Below, one piece after another: positions 24,746 through 33,566 of a DNA stretch of 64,000 nucleotides. The stretch lies in contig JAYSZI010000044.1 of assembly GCA_043738095.1 (NCBI GenBank), positions 1-64,000 on the forward strand. The letters are read 5' to 3'. This DNA comes from Lysobacter_K sp043738095. Lineage in GTDB: Bacteria > Pseudomonadota > Gammaproteobacteria > Xanthomonadales > Xanthomonadaceae. The notes under the pieces are model-generated. The model ran no database searches. It saw only the letters and a list, made by a program, of their open reading frames with translations, and was not told where the DNA came from. Both the position numbers and the translations under genes were made by a program. Numbering within the stretch: the first letter of the stretch is position 1; each line of letters begins with the position of its first letter.

Positions 24746-24788
24746 AGGGGACGGAGGCAACTACCTCTTTCAGTTGCCTCCCCCTTTT
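24746..24788. repeat. Complete GGGGACGGAGG-class palindromic repeat
   Basis: GGGGACGGAGGCAACTACC and AGTTGCCTCCCCCTTTT form a long stem, with loop CTCTTTC, ending in a T run. It lies between convergent genes, where it may double as a terminator. Confidence 0.75.
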
Positions 24789-24869
24789 GCCTCGACGTAA
24801 AACGTAGTTCAATCCCGCAGCGCATGCGGTGATGGTTGAACCCTCGCCGCATGCGCCCCTATCTGATCC

Positions 24870-25307
24870 TCAGCGACAATGCATTCCTGACGTCGCGAGG
24901 TGATTCGCCCCTCTGTAGGTGATGTAGCCCATGGCCTGTACACAGTGTCCCTGGCCGTACACATGAACCGGACCTGCGCGGTAGGCGTAGTACCCGGCGT
25001 CCTTCGACCACCAGGGTGACCACTGCCAGATGGCGCAGTTGGTCGGATACGCTCCGCCCATGGGCTTGCACACGTAGACCTCAACCATGGTGTATAGCGT
25101 CTGTCCCCAGGTGGGCCCCGCGTGTGAGAAGACCGCACAGTTGTTGCCATTCGCGCTGTTGTAATACAGCGCCAGCTCGCCAACCTTCTGGCCACCCGTC
25201 CACACCGGCTTGTGGTCGATCAGGTTGCCTCCGCATCCATTCGCGCGGGCCGGGGCGCCGTACAGCGTGGCAAGTAAAAGTGCACAAGCGAACAAGACCG
25301 CCTTCAT
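24870..25307 (-). CDS. Secreted Cys-rich hypothetical protein
   Basis: 145 residues from ATG 25307 (MKAVLFACALLLATLYGAPA), preceded by GGAGAGAG. Signal peptide cleaved near ARA|NGC. The mature protein has six Cys (NGCGG, NNCAV, YVCKP, TNCAI, GHCVQ, MHCR) and many Trp and Tyr (WQWSPWWSKDAGYYAYRAGP), a pattern typical of small disulphide-bonded exported proteins. Function unknown. Confidence 0.7.
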   Translation of the reverse strand: MKAVLFACALLLATLYGAPARANGCGGNLIDHKPVWTGGQKVGELALYYNSANGNNCAVFSHAGPTWGQTLYTMVEVYVCKPMGGAYPTNCAIWQWSPWWSKDAGYYAYRAGPVHVYGQGHCVQAMGYITYRGANHLATSGMHCR

Positions 25308-25385
25308 AACTCTCTCCATGCGCATGGTGCGCTCCAAGTTGAGAAATGATTATTTACCAATTGTGATGAAATTGGCAAAGCGAAC

Positions 25386-26315
25386 TCAGCGATTCCCGAG
25401 AGTTGCGCAGGCCTCCGGCGCGAAGAAGGCATCTGCGGGGCCGGCATTCGCCGCGCTTCGCCACGGGCCTCCGACATGAGCCGCGCGCTGCGTCGCCAAG
25501 GCCAGAACATCACCTCCGGCCTTGCGGCGCACCTGGGCAGCGAGGGCCCGGTCATGCTCATCCGCAACATCCGCCTGCTCCGCGGCTGCGGATAGCGCGA
25601 GGAACATCGCATCGTCTCGGACACGAAGGCGCGACATGCTCCGGCCGTAGCCCGGCGGCATGTAAACCTGCAACAGCACCTTGAGGTCCTGGATGTCCTT
25701 GCGCTTCATCGCTTGTGCGAGGTACGCCTGCGAGCGGCGCCGGAAGTCGATCGCGTTTGGACTGTTGATTAGAAAGTCATCGTCATCGAGCAGAGGCGAC
25801 TGCACGAACCAACGCTCTGCCGCGGCGTTGCCGGAGCCGAAAACCTGCGCTTGGTAGCGGTACCGATCCTGCAAGTCGGCCTCGGTCGCCGCGCTGCACC
25901 GCTGATGGTGCGCGGCGACCGTCGCCAGGGGCTGATCGGGCGAATCCTTCATGCCGCCGCCGACGGAGTCTGCGAGCTCCATCTTCTGCATCTCGGTACA
26001 GCCGTTGAGCTCGAACGCGAGCTTGCATGCCGCGGCGGCATCGCCCGCATCAGCGGCACGCCTGAGCTCGGGCATGAATGCGCTACTCGTTCTCGCAGCT
26101 GGCGGAGGCAACACGGCGGACGCTGCCGTTTCTGCCGAGGTTTTGCTTAGTGAGTCAGACGTAGCTACAGGCGCCGCTGCTTTTGCAGCCAGAGCCGCTT
26201 CGCTATCGGGCAATGCCGGGGCCGAACGCCAGTCTTGAAGGACATAGCCGCCGAGCCCGATCGCACCTGCGATCAGCGCAACGGCGACGAGCTTGGTTCG
26301 AGCGCGGTTTTCCAT
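25386..26315 (-). CDS. Membrane-anchored hypothetical protein
   Basis: 309 residues. One N-terminal membrane helix (LVAVALIAGAIGLGGYVL, about 9-26), an Ala/Ser/Pro-rich periplasmic spacer, then a helical domain starting FMPELRRAADAGDAAAACKL, which resembles the first turn of a Sel1/TPR-like array (ADAGDAAAA). Cys pairs occur in CKLAFELNGC and RC. The C-terminus ends in a helical stretch (DEHDRALAAQVRRKAGG). Function unknown; likely periplasmic scaffolding. Confidence 0.65.
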   Translation of the reverse strand: MENRARTKLVAVALIAGAIGLGGYVLQDWRSAPALPDSEAALAAKAAAPVATSDSLSKTSAETAASAVLPPPAARTSSAFMPELRRAADAGDAAAACKLAFELNGCTEMQKMELADSVGGGMKDSPDQPLATVAAHHQRCSAATEADLQDRYRYQAQVFGSGNAAAERWFVQSPLLDDDDFLINSPNAIDFRRRSQAYLAQAMKRKDIQDLKVLLQVYMPPGYGRSMSRLRVRDDAMFLALSAAAEQADVADEHDRALAAQVRRKAGGDVLALATQRAAHVGGPWRSAANAGPADAFFAPEACATLGNR

Positions 26316-26826
26316 GACGTCCGTTTCCTGGGGCTTCAGGCCTTAGTAAAGTGGGACGTATGGTAGCGGCCGTAGCTCAGCAGGGAAGGTCTACCCAATT
26401 GAATACGCACTCCGGGCCGCACTAACGGCACCGTCAAGCGAGCGTGGAAAAGAGCCGCTGCGCTGGATCAAGCGAGTGCGGTCGTCCAAAAAAATGGCTC
26501 ACAAAAAAAGGTCAGAGAACATAACGGATTGAAAGACTGACTAATGTTCTCTGACCCCATTTTTCGTGGCTGACACTTGGCGCTAATCAGGTCCCTTCTT
26601 ATGGCGCCCTCTTTGATCCTGCAAAGCCTCGATTCTCAATAGCGACTGAAAAACCAGCATCCTGATATCGACGTGAATTTACGAGCAACCTTTATTTTCC
26701 CTTCTGCTGCTCGGAGACCTACGTCTGCAAATCACGCGCATTTAACCCCAAGCCCGTACGCTGATCGTGAGCCGCGTCAAGCGCGACTCGCCACAACCAT
26801 GCCGCCAACATCTAAAGGAAATTACA
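26316..26826. other. Gap upstream of the protease gene
   Basis: Contains one well-preserved palindromic repeat (26510-26558). A short GCGGCCGTAGCTCAGCAGGGAAGG at 26369-26392 recalls a tRNA 5' half, but no D-loop completion, anticodon arm or 3' half follows. From about 26600 base composition falls, suggesting the left edge of a transferred segment. The protease promoter should lie at 26650-26810 but is not confidently identified. Confidence 0.5.
26510..26558. repeat. Palindromic repeat, GTCAGAGAAC class (well preserved)
   Basis: GGTCAGAGAACATAACGG and CTAATGTTCTCTGACCCC arms, flanked by an A run on the left and a T run on the right. Confidence 0.85.
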
Positions 26827-28053
26827 TTGCATAGGAAACTAAGTTTGGCGATAAGCTCTGCCTTCATTGGTTTAATCCATAGTGCCGGCGCGATTGCGTC
26901 ACCCCCATCACCTCAGCCGGACAATATCCTCGGGTATGAAGCGGCTCTGGACGTGGACGCGCAGCATGTCGCGACAGCTCTTGGGATATCTAAGGCGGAA
27001 GCGAAAAGCAGGCTCATTTTGCAAGAAAAGTCGGCCCCAATCATGGAGCGGCTACGCAAGCAGTATGAGCCCCGACTTGCGGGGCTTTATATCGAATATA
27101 AACCGAATCCTCGCATTGTCGTACGACTAGCTGGTCTGGCAAATGTACGTTCCGAATTTCATAATTTCAACGGGAACTCGCTCGAAGTCGTCTTCATCCC
27201 CGGCGCAGCCCATAAGCTATCCCACTTGCAAAAGAAATTCGATAAAGCGCTTGGAAGATTGCAAGCTTCAGATCCCGCTGTACAAGGTGGCTACGTTGAC
27301 GAGCGTACTGGCGATATTGTGGTTGAGATTCTACGCGGAGCAAGCAGAGCGAACGTTCATGCGGTGGCTCTAAGTTCAGAGCTTGCTGCGCCCGTGCGAG
27401 TGATTGAGCTAACAGAGCCGAACCAAGCTCAGGCAGTCTTTGGCAGCGGTGATATAGTTTATGCTGATGGTAGTATCAATAGAATTTGTACTAATGGTTT
27501 TGTTGTTGAGCATGCGGGATCGACCTCCTACGGGGTCCTTACAGCGGGACACTGCCTGGCGAGTGCTGGAACCTATGCTTACACCGGCATTGATGCCGCC
27601 GCACACACGTTGTTCTTCAAGGCGCGGAAGTATGATTCCGTGGCAGATATCGCTTGGGTCGGCGCTGGATCTGCAAGCGTAGGACCGTGGTTCTATGCCA
27701 ATGCGTGGCGGCAGCTGACAGGACGTCGGACGCAGGCCTCTACCGCAGTGGGCAATCAGATCTGCAAATACGGTACAAACGGCGGGTACGGCTGCGCGAC
27801 CGTCTTCTCCGTCGCGTATAACCCAGGCCCGATCTGTGGGCTTAGCGGCACTGCTGCGTGTTCGGCAACGTTTGTCGGTCTCAATAGCGACGGCGCGGCA
27901 AACCTATGTCAGGGTGGTGATAGTGGTGGCCCCTGGTTCATCTCAACTATTGCCGCCGGAGTGCACACGGCAGGCAATCCATCAAACGGTCTCTGCGTTT
28001 ACACAAGTACCGATTATGCCTATTCGCATCTGGGTCTGAATCTTTTGTACTAA
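26827..28053 (+). CDS. Secreted S1-family serine protease with pro-region
   Basis: 408 residues if TTG 26827 is used; it follows AAAGGAAA at good spacing and opens the signal peptide LHRKLSLAISSAFIGLIHSA. The in-frame GTG at 26767 would give an unusual N-terminus. Residues about 74-198 form an N-terminal pro-region (MERLRKQYEPRLAGLYIEY, RIVVRLAGL, GGYVDERTGDIVVEI). The chymotrypsin-fold domain follows from about 205: His242 in LTAGHC, Asp274 in SVADIAWVG, Ser366 in CQGGDSGGPW, with further Cys for disulphides. This is the alpha-lytic/streptogrisin arrangement, in which the pro-region folds and then inhibits the enzyme. The next gene encodes a lipid-anchored relative of that pro-region. GC content is lower than in the core genes. 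Confidence 0.88.
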   Translation: MHRKLSLAISSAFIGLIHSAGAIASPPSPQPDNILGYEAALDVDAQHVATALGISKAEAKSRLILQEKSAPIMERLRKQYEPRLAGLYIEYKPNPRIVVRLAGLANVRSEFHNFNGNSLEVVFIPGAAHKLSHLQKKFDKALGRLQASDPAVQGGYVDERTGDIVVEILRGASRANVHAVALSSELAAPVRVIELTEPNQAQAVFGSGDIVYADGSINRICTNGFVVEHAGSTSYGVLTAGHCLASAGTYAYTGIDAAAHTLFFKARKYDSVADIAWVGAGSASVGPWFYANAWRQLTGRRTQASTAVGNQICKYGTNGGYGCATVFSVAYNPGPICGLSGTAACSATFVGLNSDGAANLCQGGDSGGPWFISTIAAGVHTAGNPSNGLCVYTSTDYAYSHLGLNLLY

Positions 28054-28148
28054 GAGCCTGATCCCGACAATGCATGCGGGAAACAGCCCCTGAAGTTATC
28101 GAAGACCGGTCGAGGTTAGACCGGTCTTCTAACCTGAGAATAGATCAC

Positions 28149-28709
28149 ATGACTCGTGACGTTTTAATGCTGTGCTTGCTCCTCAGCGCGGCCGCTTGCT
28201 CTAATGGGCCAAGTAAAGTTCCCGATAACACGAACATACGCGATCATGATCGTGACCGAGGTGCTGAGACAACGAGCGCTCAAACTATGACTACGCCACA
28301 ACTTGTGGAGCGTATACGTAAGAAACATGCCGATCGCTTGGCGGGTTTATATGTCGATGAGGCGGGGCGTAGGATCGTAGTCCGTCTGACTGGACTTGGC
28401 TCCGTACCTTCGGAGTTTCATAAAGTCGGCTCCAGCCAAACGGAAGTAGTGTTCCTGCCAAACGCATCACATACGTTCGAGCAGCTTAATCGAATGCTGT
28501 CAGACGGTTCAAAAGTAATTTCGGCAAAGCTACCCACAGCTCATGCTCGATACGTGGATGAACGCACCGGAGAGATGGTGATTGCAGTCGTCGAGCGGCC
28601 GAAATCCGAGAATGTCCTCCGTGATCTAGCTGCTGAACTGGGAGGGCCCGTCAGGATCGTCGTTCAGGCGCCTTTGGAATCGGGCCCGGCACGTGCGAAA
28701 CCTTTATGA
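28149..28709 (+). CDS. Lipoprotein homologous to the upstream protease pro-region
   Basis: 186 residues from ATG 28149 (MTRDVLMLCLLLSAAAC); the earlier in-frame start at 28074 is not plausible. Lipobox AAC with Cys17, then a charged linker. Residues about 53-177 align end to end with the pro-region of the protease 95 bp upstream: ERIRKKHADRLAGLYVDE against ERLRKQYEPRLAGLYIEY, RRIVVRLTGLGSVPSEFH against PRIVVRLAGLANVRSEFH, EVVFLPNASH against EVVFIPGAAH, YVDERTGEMVIAV against YVDERTGDIVVEI. There is no protease domain. Because such pro-regions bind their enzyme tightly, it may be an envelope-tethered inhibitor, immunity protein or folding helper; that role is inference. Confidence 0.8.
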   Translation: MTRDVLMLCLLLSAAACSNGPSKVPDNTNIRDHDRDRGAETTSAQTMTTPQLVERIRKKHADRLAGLYVDEAGRRIVVRLTGLGSVPSEFHKVGSSQTEVVFLPNASHTFEQLNRMLSDGSKVISAKLPTAHARYVDERTGEMVIAVVERPKSENVLRDLAAELGGPVRIVVQAPLESGPARAKPL

Positions 28710-28890
28710 GGGCGTGAATCGCTAGCGGCCACGGGCTAACGGCCGCGTGGTCCTAGTCGCTTTCACCGCGGTCCAAAAAGGAGCCGGGGGCAGCCATCCT
28801 GCGAGTTAAGAGGCCTCCCGGTGTCGGGTCTATCCTCGCGGCTGATTAGCGCCGAGTGTCAGCGGGTATAGACCGGCACATCTCGGCAAC

Positions 28891-28910
28891 GGGGTCAGGT
28901 TCACTTTTCC
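28891..28910. repeat. Left flanking REP of the transposase gene
   Basis: GGGGTCAGGTTCACTTTTCC is inverted relative to the two copies just after the transposase gene (29691 and 29729), so the gene is bracketed by inverted REP arms. Confidence 0.75.
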
Positions 28911-28993
28911 TATGCTCGCGCAGGCGCCTCTCTCCTACCAGTGCCGGCAGATTTCCCATTTTCGCTGATCGGCGATCGCGCGATGCTCAACGC

Positions 28994-29698
28994 ATGGCCC
29001 GCCTACCCCGACTCGAAATCCCCGGCGTTGCACAGCACATCGTTCAACGCGGCAACAATCGCCTGCCGTGCTTCCTGGATGACGGCGATCGCCACCGCTA
29101 TCTGCAGTTTCTACAAGAGTCACTGCGCGGTTCGGACTGTCAGCTGCACGCGTACGTGCTGATGGACAATCACGTGCACCTCCTTATGACGCCACCGAAG
29201 GCCGGCGCGGTGTCGCGCTTCATGCAGTCGCTGGGTCGCAACTATGTTGGGATGTTCAACGCCCGCCATCGACGCACTGGGACCTTGTGGGAAGGCCGCT
29301 ACAAATCCTGCCTGGTCGATGCCGAGGACTATCTGCTCACGTGCTATCGCTACATCGAGCTCAATCCCGTGCGTGCGCGGATGGTGGAAAGTCCGGAGCA
29401 ATACCCCTGGTCCAGCTGCGCCTCCAACGCACTCGGACGCACTGACCCATTGCTCACTCCTCACCCGAGCTACCAAGCACTAGGGCCGGATCAGCCGAGT
29501 CGCTCACAGGCCTATCAAGCCATCGTCCGCGAAGCGCTGAGCGAGGAAATGGTGCAGGAAATCAGGCTCTACCTGCAGCAGCAGCGAGCCTTGGGCAGGG
29601 ATGGCTTCCACAGCATGGTGGAAGCAAAGACCAAGCGGTTTGCTGGAACTCGCCCCGCGCATCGACCGTTTAAAGGTCGATCATTACTGGGTAAGTGA
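28994..29698 (+). CDS. REP-associated tyrosine transposase (Y1 HUH, Transposase_17)
   Basis: 234 residues from ATG 28994 (MARLPRLEIPGVAQHIVQRG). The HUH motif is in VLMDNHVHLLMTPP, after a conserved FLDDGDRHRYLQFL region. The likely catalytic Tyr lies in LLTCYRYIELNPVRARMV, followed by YPWSSCASNALG. These single-strand nucleases recognise REP hairpins and are thought to spread them; they are domesticated relatives of IS200/IS605 transposases. The upstream in-frame extension from 28856 is translated through a REP and is not plausible. Inverted REP copies flank the gene, and the last codons plus the TGA stop lie inside the right-hand REP. Confidence 0.92.
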   Translation: MARLPRLEIPGVAQHIVQRGNNRLPCFLDDGDRHRYLQFLQESLRGSDCQLHAYVLMDNHVHLLMTPPKAGAVSRFMQSLGRNYVGMFNARHRRTGTLWEGRYKSCLVDAEDYLLTCYRYIELNPVRARMVESPEQYPWSSCASNALGRTDPLLTPHPSYQALGPDQPSRSQAYQAIVREALSEEMVQEIRLYLQQQRALGRDGFHSMVEAKTKRFAGTRPAHRPFKGRSLLGK

Positions 29699-29754
29699 AC
29701 CTGACCCCGTTGTTGGCGGCTGTTGCGGGTAAGTGAACCTGACCCCGTTGTTGG
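29691..29754. repeat. Tandem REP pair downstream of the transposase
   Basis: GTAAGTGAACCTGACCCCGT with TGTTGG occurs twice, at 29691-29716 and 29729-29754, separated by 12 bp. Both are inverted relative to the copy at 28891. Confidence 0.8.
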
Positions 29755-29822
29755 TGGAATGAGCATTCCGACGCTGTTGATGCTGAAATCGCCGGCATCA
29801 GCGCAAGTTGTTCAGATGATCC

Positions 29823-32800
29823 CTAGCGTGCGTTAGGTCCGCCGACGTCGCGCTTAGTAGCCCAGCGCCGAAGCAGACGGGCGCTCGCCCGATGCTCCGC
29901 ACCCATCCCTTGTTTCTTGTATCGCTTGGCGACATACATTCGTGACTTGGCATCCATCAGGGGAAGTGCCCCGACGAGCGCAGCCCTCAACCTGGTCTTA
30001 TCAATCCCCAAATAGCGGCCGTCGTCCAATGCTCTCAGATGCTCCAACAGAAGCGGCACCGCATGACTGGCGTCAGCACGAGGCATTCGCGACAAGAAAC
30101 GTTTTAGCGTGGTCCAACGCTCCGCCGAATCAAGCCTCAATGCAGCCTCAACTACGTACGTCGGGAACGTAATCCAGTTCCAACCCAAGCCGATCAATGC
30201 TGAAAGCCAGCGCGTGGCATCAGCGCTGCCGATCCAACCGCGGACGGCCGCATGCGCGATCAAACGATGCAGCGATGCTGATTTGGCTTCGAAGACTTGG
30301 CTGGCAAAAGCCCGCACCATTTCCTCTTCGGAAATGAGCGTATAGCCGCGATCTCGCGCAACGTTGAAACCGGTCGCAGTCTCAGATCCGAGCATGGGCA
30401 GCACTTGCACCATGGCACTCGAAACCTCTACCGCGGGAGCGTCCACTACATCGAAGTGGTCCCGAATGAGCGACCGCAATGAGCGCCAAAACGCCAATGT
30501 CGCAACGCGATGTTCAATCCCGTACTCGGTTAGGATTAACTCTCCACGGTCATCCAAGCGCATGTGGCCCGCTGCCCGGCGTCCTTCGCGCTCCACCATG
30601 TACCAGTCCAACAATGTCGCAACGGCTTGCTTTGTAATTACAGGCCGGCGAGAGAGTCTTCGTGGAAGCGCCTCTGCCCCGATCGTAACAAGCAGCAAAA
30701 GAGTAACTGGATCAAAAACCCATCCTGTCGTTTGCGAGAGGACCTCATCCTCTACTTCCAGAACCGGCGTAGTGCCACAGTGGGCGCTTGGAACCCACGT
30801 GCCACTCTCAAATAGGAACTCCCTTGGGGAGGTCTTGTAACCTCGCGCCAACACTGCGATCGGAAGCTTCTGCTCCGTCGCGACACGCATGCCGGTCGAA
30901 ACTGACTCATGTCGCTCAGTTAGCTTGACCTTCATCTCCTCAAGCTGATCGCTAATAGATCCCGAGATCGGCTCTACTCCAGTGACTTCGGGCGAGCTCA
31001 CACCGATCTGTTTGAGCGCTTCTTGGAAAACGAAATCCTCGGCTCCACTCACAGATATGACAACGGCATCTTGGCCGGCAAACGGCGACGAACTGAGCTT
31101 CACAATCTCCCCGACACCAGCGCCGATGAGTTCACTCACCCAGCCGTGGCTTGCTGCATCGTACGAGCGAATTCCGGGTAGCGGCGACTCCTTCTTCTCC
31201 GACAAGTAACACTGCTCGTCCAGGACTTCGCCAATCCTCAGATGCGCTATTGAACCGAAACGCACCCGCCTATCGGTTACGAGCCGGCGATGCAGGCCGA
31301 GCGAGAAAAACGTGGATGCGTTCTCGGGAGTGAGAAAGCCACGGCGCAACATCGCTAGAACTTCGTCATCCTGCCCGTCGACCCCGAGCAATGCACGAAC
31401 TTGCATTACACGAAGGTAGTCCTCGGCACTCTCCATTGATGGCGACGGAATCGTTCCCAGGATCTTTCTCGCGCGACGTTTGAATCCGAGAGCAAAACCC
31501 AGCCGTGCCCAATTCAACAGTAGTAGCGTTGACGCAGTGCCCCCACGAACTGCATCGTCCAATAGTTCGAATGCCTGATTCCGATCGCCTGCCTCGAACA
31601 GGGCCTCCGCGTACGACAGAAGCGCACTTGAACTCTCAGGTTCGGAATCCATGAGTAGTCGGCGAAGGTGAACGGCCCCTTCGAAGTCAAGCGTTTTCAG
31701 CTTCAGGTTCGCCAAGACTCCAGCAGCATCAGCATCCTTGATGCCGCCATCTTTGAGCGCTATGGCTCCAAGTCGCCCATTCCAATGTGCGAGAACCTCG
31801 ACAAAGCCCCGGCGACTAACGAGTGATGCGATGGTGAGCAGTTGTTCGTCGCTCAGAGTGGTCGTATCTAGGGCACCTACAAGCCTCTTTAGCTCACCCT
31901 GCTGCTCTCGCGAGGCGCTCGCGTACTTAAGAATCAACCATGTCAGGAGAGGCAAGGACTCGGGCAACGCTCTTAGCGTGGCGAGCCCGTCTTCAATTAC
32001 GTCGTCCAGCTCTTCAGCGCGGACCTCCTTGATCCGCAATCGTTCCACGTGCGCCATGGCGATGTCATCTGAACTGGCCTCGGCATCATCAAGAACAGCA
32101 TTCACAAGTGGCAGCGCCTCGTCAGTCCGACCAATAGCTGTCAGGGCGGAAGCGAACACCAAAGTCGAAAGCGGAGCGCATGCATGCTTCCTCACTACGT
32201 CTTCGTCCGGGACGGGCACGCCGTCGTTCGCCGTCAACATGCAGCGCCGAATCCAAAGGGATTCCTGAGCGCCGTCCTCCATCAACGCCCGGTCCCACAC
32301 ATCTGCTGCGTCTTGATACCGCTCTACAGCTGCATAGGCCAGTCCAAGATTGTTCCAAGCTGCAATTCGGAACGTAGGCGCTTCAACGTCCCGAGCTCGC
32401 TCCGCGAACTGCTCCAGTTGTTTCACTATTTCGAGGAGGGCCGTTTCCGACGGAATCGCACATGCAAGCGTGAGCCCGAGTGCGTTGGCCAACATATTCA
32501 GTTCGATGCCTAGGCCCAGCGTGGGACGAGTTGTACGCGCCAACTCATACCAGTACGCAGCGCGGCTCCGGTCACCCAGTACAACAGCAGCCTCGGCAAG
32601 CGCTACTGCGACCTTGGAAACATCCGCCAATTGTTCCCCGGCGAATCCTTCAAGCTCGCCCAAATGGGCACCGTCACGCTTCGCCTTTAATCGCACGTAG
32701 CATCCCACTACGTCGGAACGCTCTCCCTCACTGGAAGCGAGCATTGCCGCTTGCAACAAGTCGTCAGCGCGAGAGTCCATGAGCGATTCACTGGCCGACA

Positions 32801-33566
32801 GTGCCCCAATGGCGAGTACAGCTCCGCTGCGATTCGACCGTAGGAGCTCACGGTCGATCTCAGCCAGGACTCCTTTGTGGTCACCCAACGCGTACAGCGC
32901 GCGTGCGCGAAGCTTCGCGAGCACCGCAGGGGCCGAAGGTCCGAGGAACGAGTTGATTATTTCAAGCGCCTTAAGGGGCATGCCGTTGCTAATCCAGCCC
33001 TCTGCGTCCCGCAGTGGCTGAGGCAACCCGGCGTCACTCTCTGCGGGTAACACATGAACTGGCGACGGCATCGCTGAGCCGTAGAACGCAATACAGATTT
33101 CGCTGAGATCGTCCGCGGACACCGTCAGCTTGAACACGCGTGACTTCAGGGCTTGATTGCTGTCGGTGATCTCAGCCAGATCCTCCAGGAATAGAACCTG
33201 GACACGTGCGTGACCATTGATTGTGGCGAGTCGAGCATGCTCTTGGAGAACCGCACTACGTCGGTTCAACGTGACGATCGTGTATTTCTGCAGCGGAGGA
33301 ATGAAGTCGTGCGCACCCTTCAGCTCCTTGTCGAACATCGCGATCGTGAGCGTCTTGTGCAAGTAGGCCTTGGCCTGATATCCGACGTGCCCCACATCCC
33401 GAATGCACGCGTGGACATCGACCCCTTTCTGCGCTTGTCCGGATACGCCAATCCGGCATACCGGCATGGTCACGTCATACATTTCAGTGACGTACGCCAT
33501 CACCCACTCTTCAAGCGTGTCGGCGTCCAGCTCCAATATGAATTTTTCGCACAGACTACTGGCCAT
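29823..33566 (-). CDS. Giant TPR protein with REase-like N-terminus, GreA/B-C-like and PIN-like domains
   Basis: 1247 residues. Residues 1-150 look like a PD-(D/E)XK nuclease of the Mrr kind: KGVDVHA (Asp50), then GYQAKAY (Gln64-x-Lys66). About 180-760 is a helical TPR array, clearest at AAWNNLGLAYAAVERYQDAA and LLSYAEALFEAGDRNQAFEL. About 765-850 resembles the GreA/GreB C-terminal domain (HLRIGEVLDEQCYLSEKKES then ELIGAGVGEIVKLSSSPFAG). About 940-1090 resembles a PIN domain (GWVFDPVTLLLLVTIGAEAL, then ARDRGYTLISEEEMVRAFA). Two nuclease-type ends around sensor-like repeats suggest a single-gene conflict or abortive-infection system, perhaps responding to RNA polymerase or RNA; this is inference. 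It has lower GC than its neighbours, stands alone, and sits between a REP transposase and a tRNA fragment. Confidence 0.75.
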   Translation of the reverse strand: MASSLCEKFILELDADTLEEWVMAYVTEMYDVTMPVCRIGVSGQAQKGVDVHACIRDVGHVGYQAKAYLHKTLTIAMFDKELKGAHDFIPPLQKYTIVTLNRRSAVLQEHARLATINGHARVQVLFLEDLAEITDSNQALKSRVFKLTVSADDLSEICIAFYGSAMPSPVHVLPAESDAGLPQPLRDAEGWISNGMPLKALEIINSFLGPSAPAVLAKLRARALYALGDHKGVLAEIDRELLRSNRSGAVLAIGALSASESLMDSRADDLLQAAMLASSEGERSDVVGCYVRLKAKRDGAHLGELEGFAGEQLADVSKVAVALAEAAVVLGDRSRAAYWYELARTTRPTLGLGIELNMLANALGLTLACAIPSETALLEIVKQLEQFAERARDVEAPTFRIAAWNNLGLAYAAVERYQDAADVWDRALMEDGAQESLWIRRCMLTANDGVPVPDEDVVRKHACAPLSTLVFASALTAIGRTDEALPLVNAVLDDAEASSDDIAMAHVERLRIKEVRAEELDDVIEDGLATLRALPESLPLLTWLILKYASASREQQGELKRLVGALDTTTLSDEQLLTIASLVSRRGFVEVLAHWNGRLGAIALKDGGIKDADAAGVLANLKLKTLDFEGAVHLRRLLMDSEPESSSALLSYAEALFEAGDRNQAFELLDDAVRGGTASTLLLLNWARLGFALGFKRRARKILGTIPSPSMESAEDYLRVMQVRALLGVDGQDDEVLAMLRRGFLTPENASTFFSLGLHRRLVTDRRVRFGSIAHLRIGEVLDEQCYLSEKKESPLPGIRSYDAASHGWVSELIGAGVGEIVKLSSSPFAGQDAVVISVSGAEDFVFQEALKQIGVSSPEVTGVEPISGSISDQLEEMKVKLTERHESVSTGMRVATEQKLPIAVLARGYKTSPREFLFESGTWVPSAHCGTTPVLEVEDEVLSQTTGWVFDPVTLLLLVTIGAEALPRRLSRRPVITKQAVATLLDWYMVEREGRRAAGHMRLDDRGELILTEYGIEHRVATLAFWRSLRSLIRDHFDVVDAPAVEVSSAMVQVLPMLGSETATGFNVARDRGYTLISEEEMVRAFASQVFEAKSASLHRLIAHAAVRGWIGSADATRWLSALIGLGWNWITFPTYVVEAALRLDSAERWTTLKRFLSRMPRADASHAVPLLLEHLRALDDGRYLGIDKTRLRAALVGALPLMDAKSRMYVAKRYKKQGMGAEHRASARLLRRWATKRDVGGPNAR

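Noticed and set aside
26366..26400. tRNA-like 5' half (GCGGCCGTAGCTCAGCAGGG)
   Set aside because: No anticodon arm, T-arm or acceptor 3' strand follows; similarity limited to the common GTAGCTCAG box.
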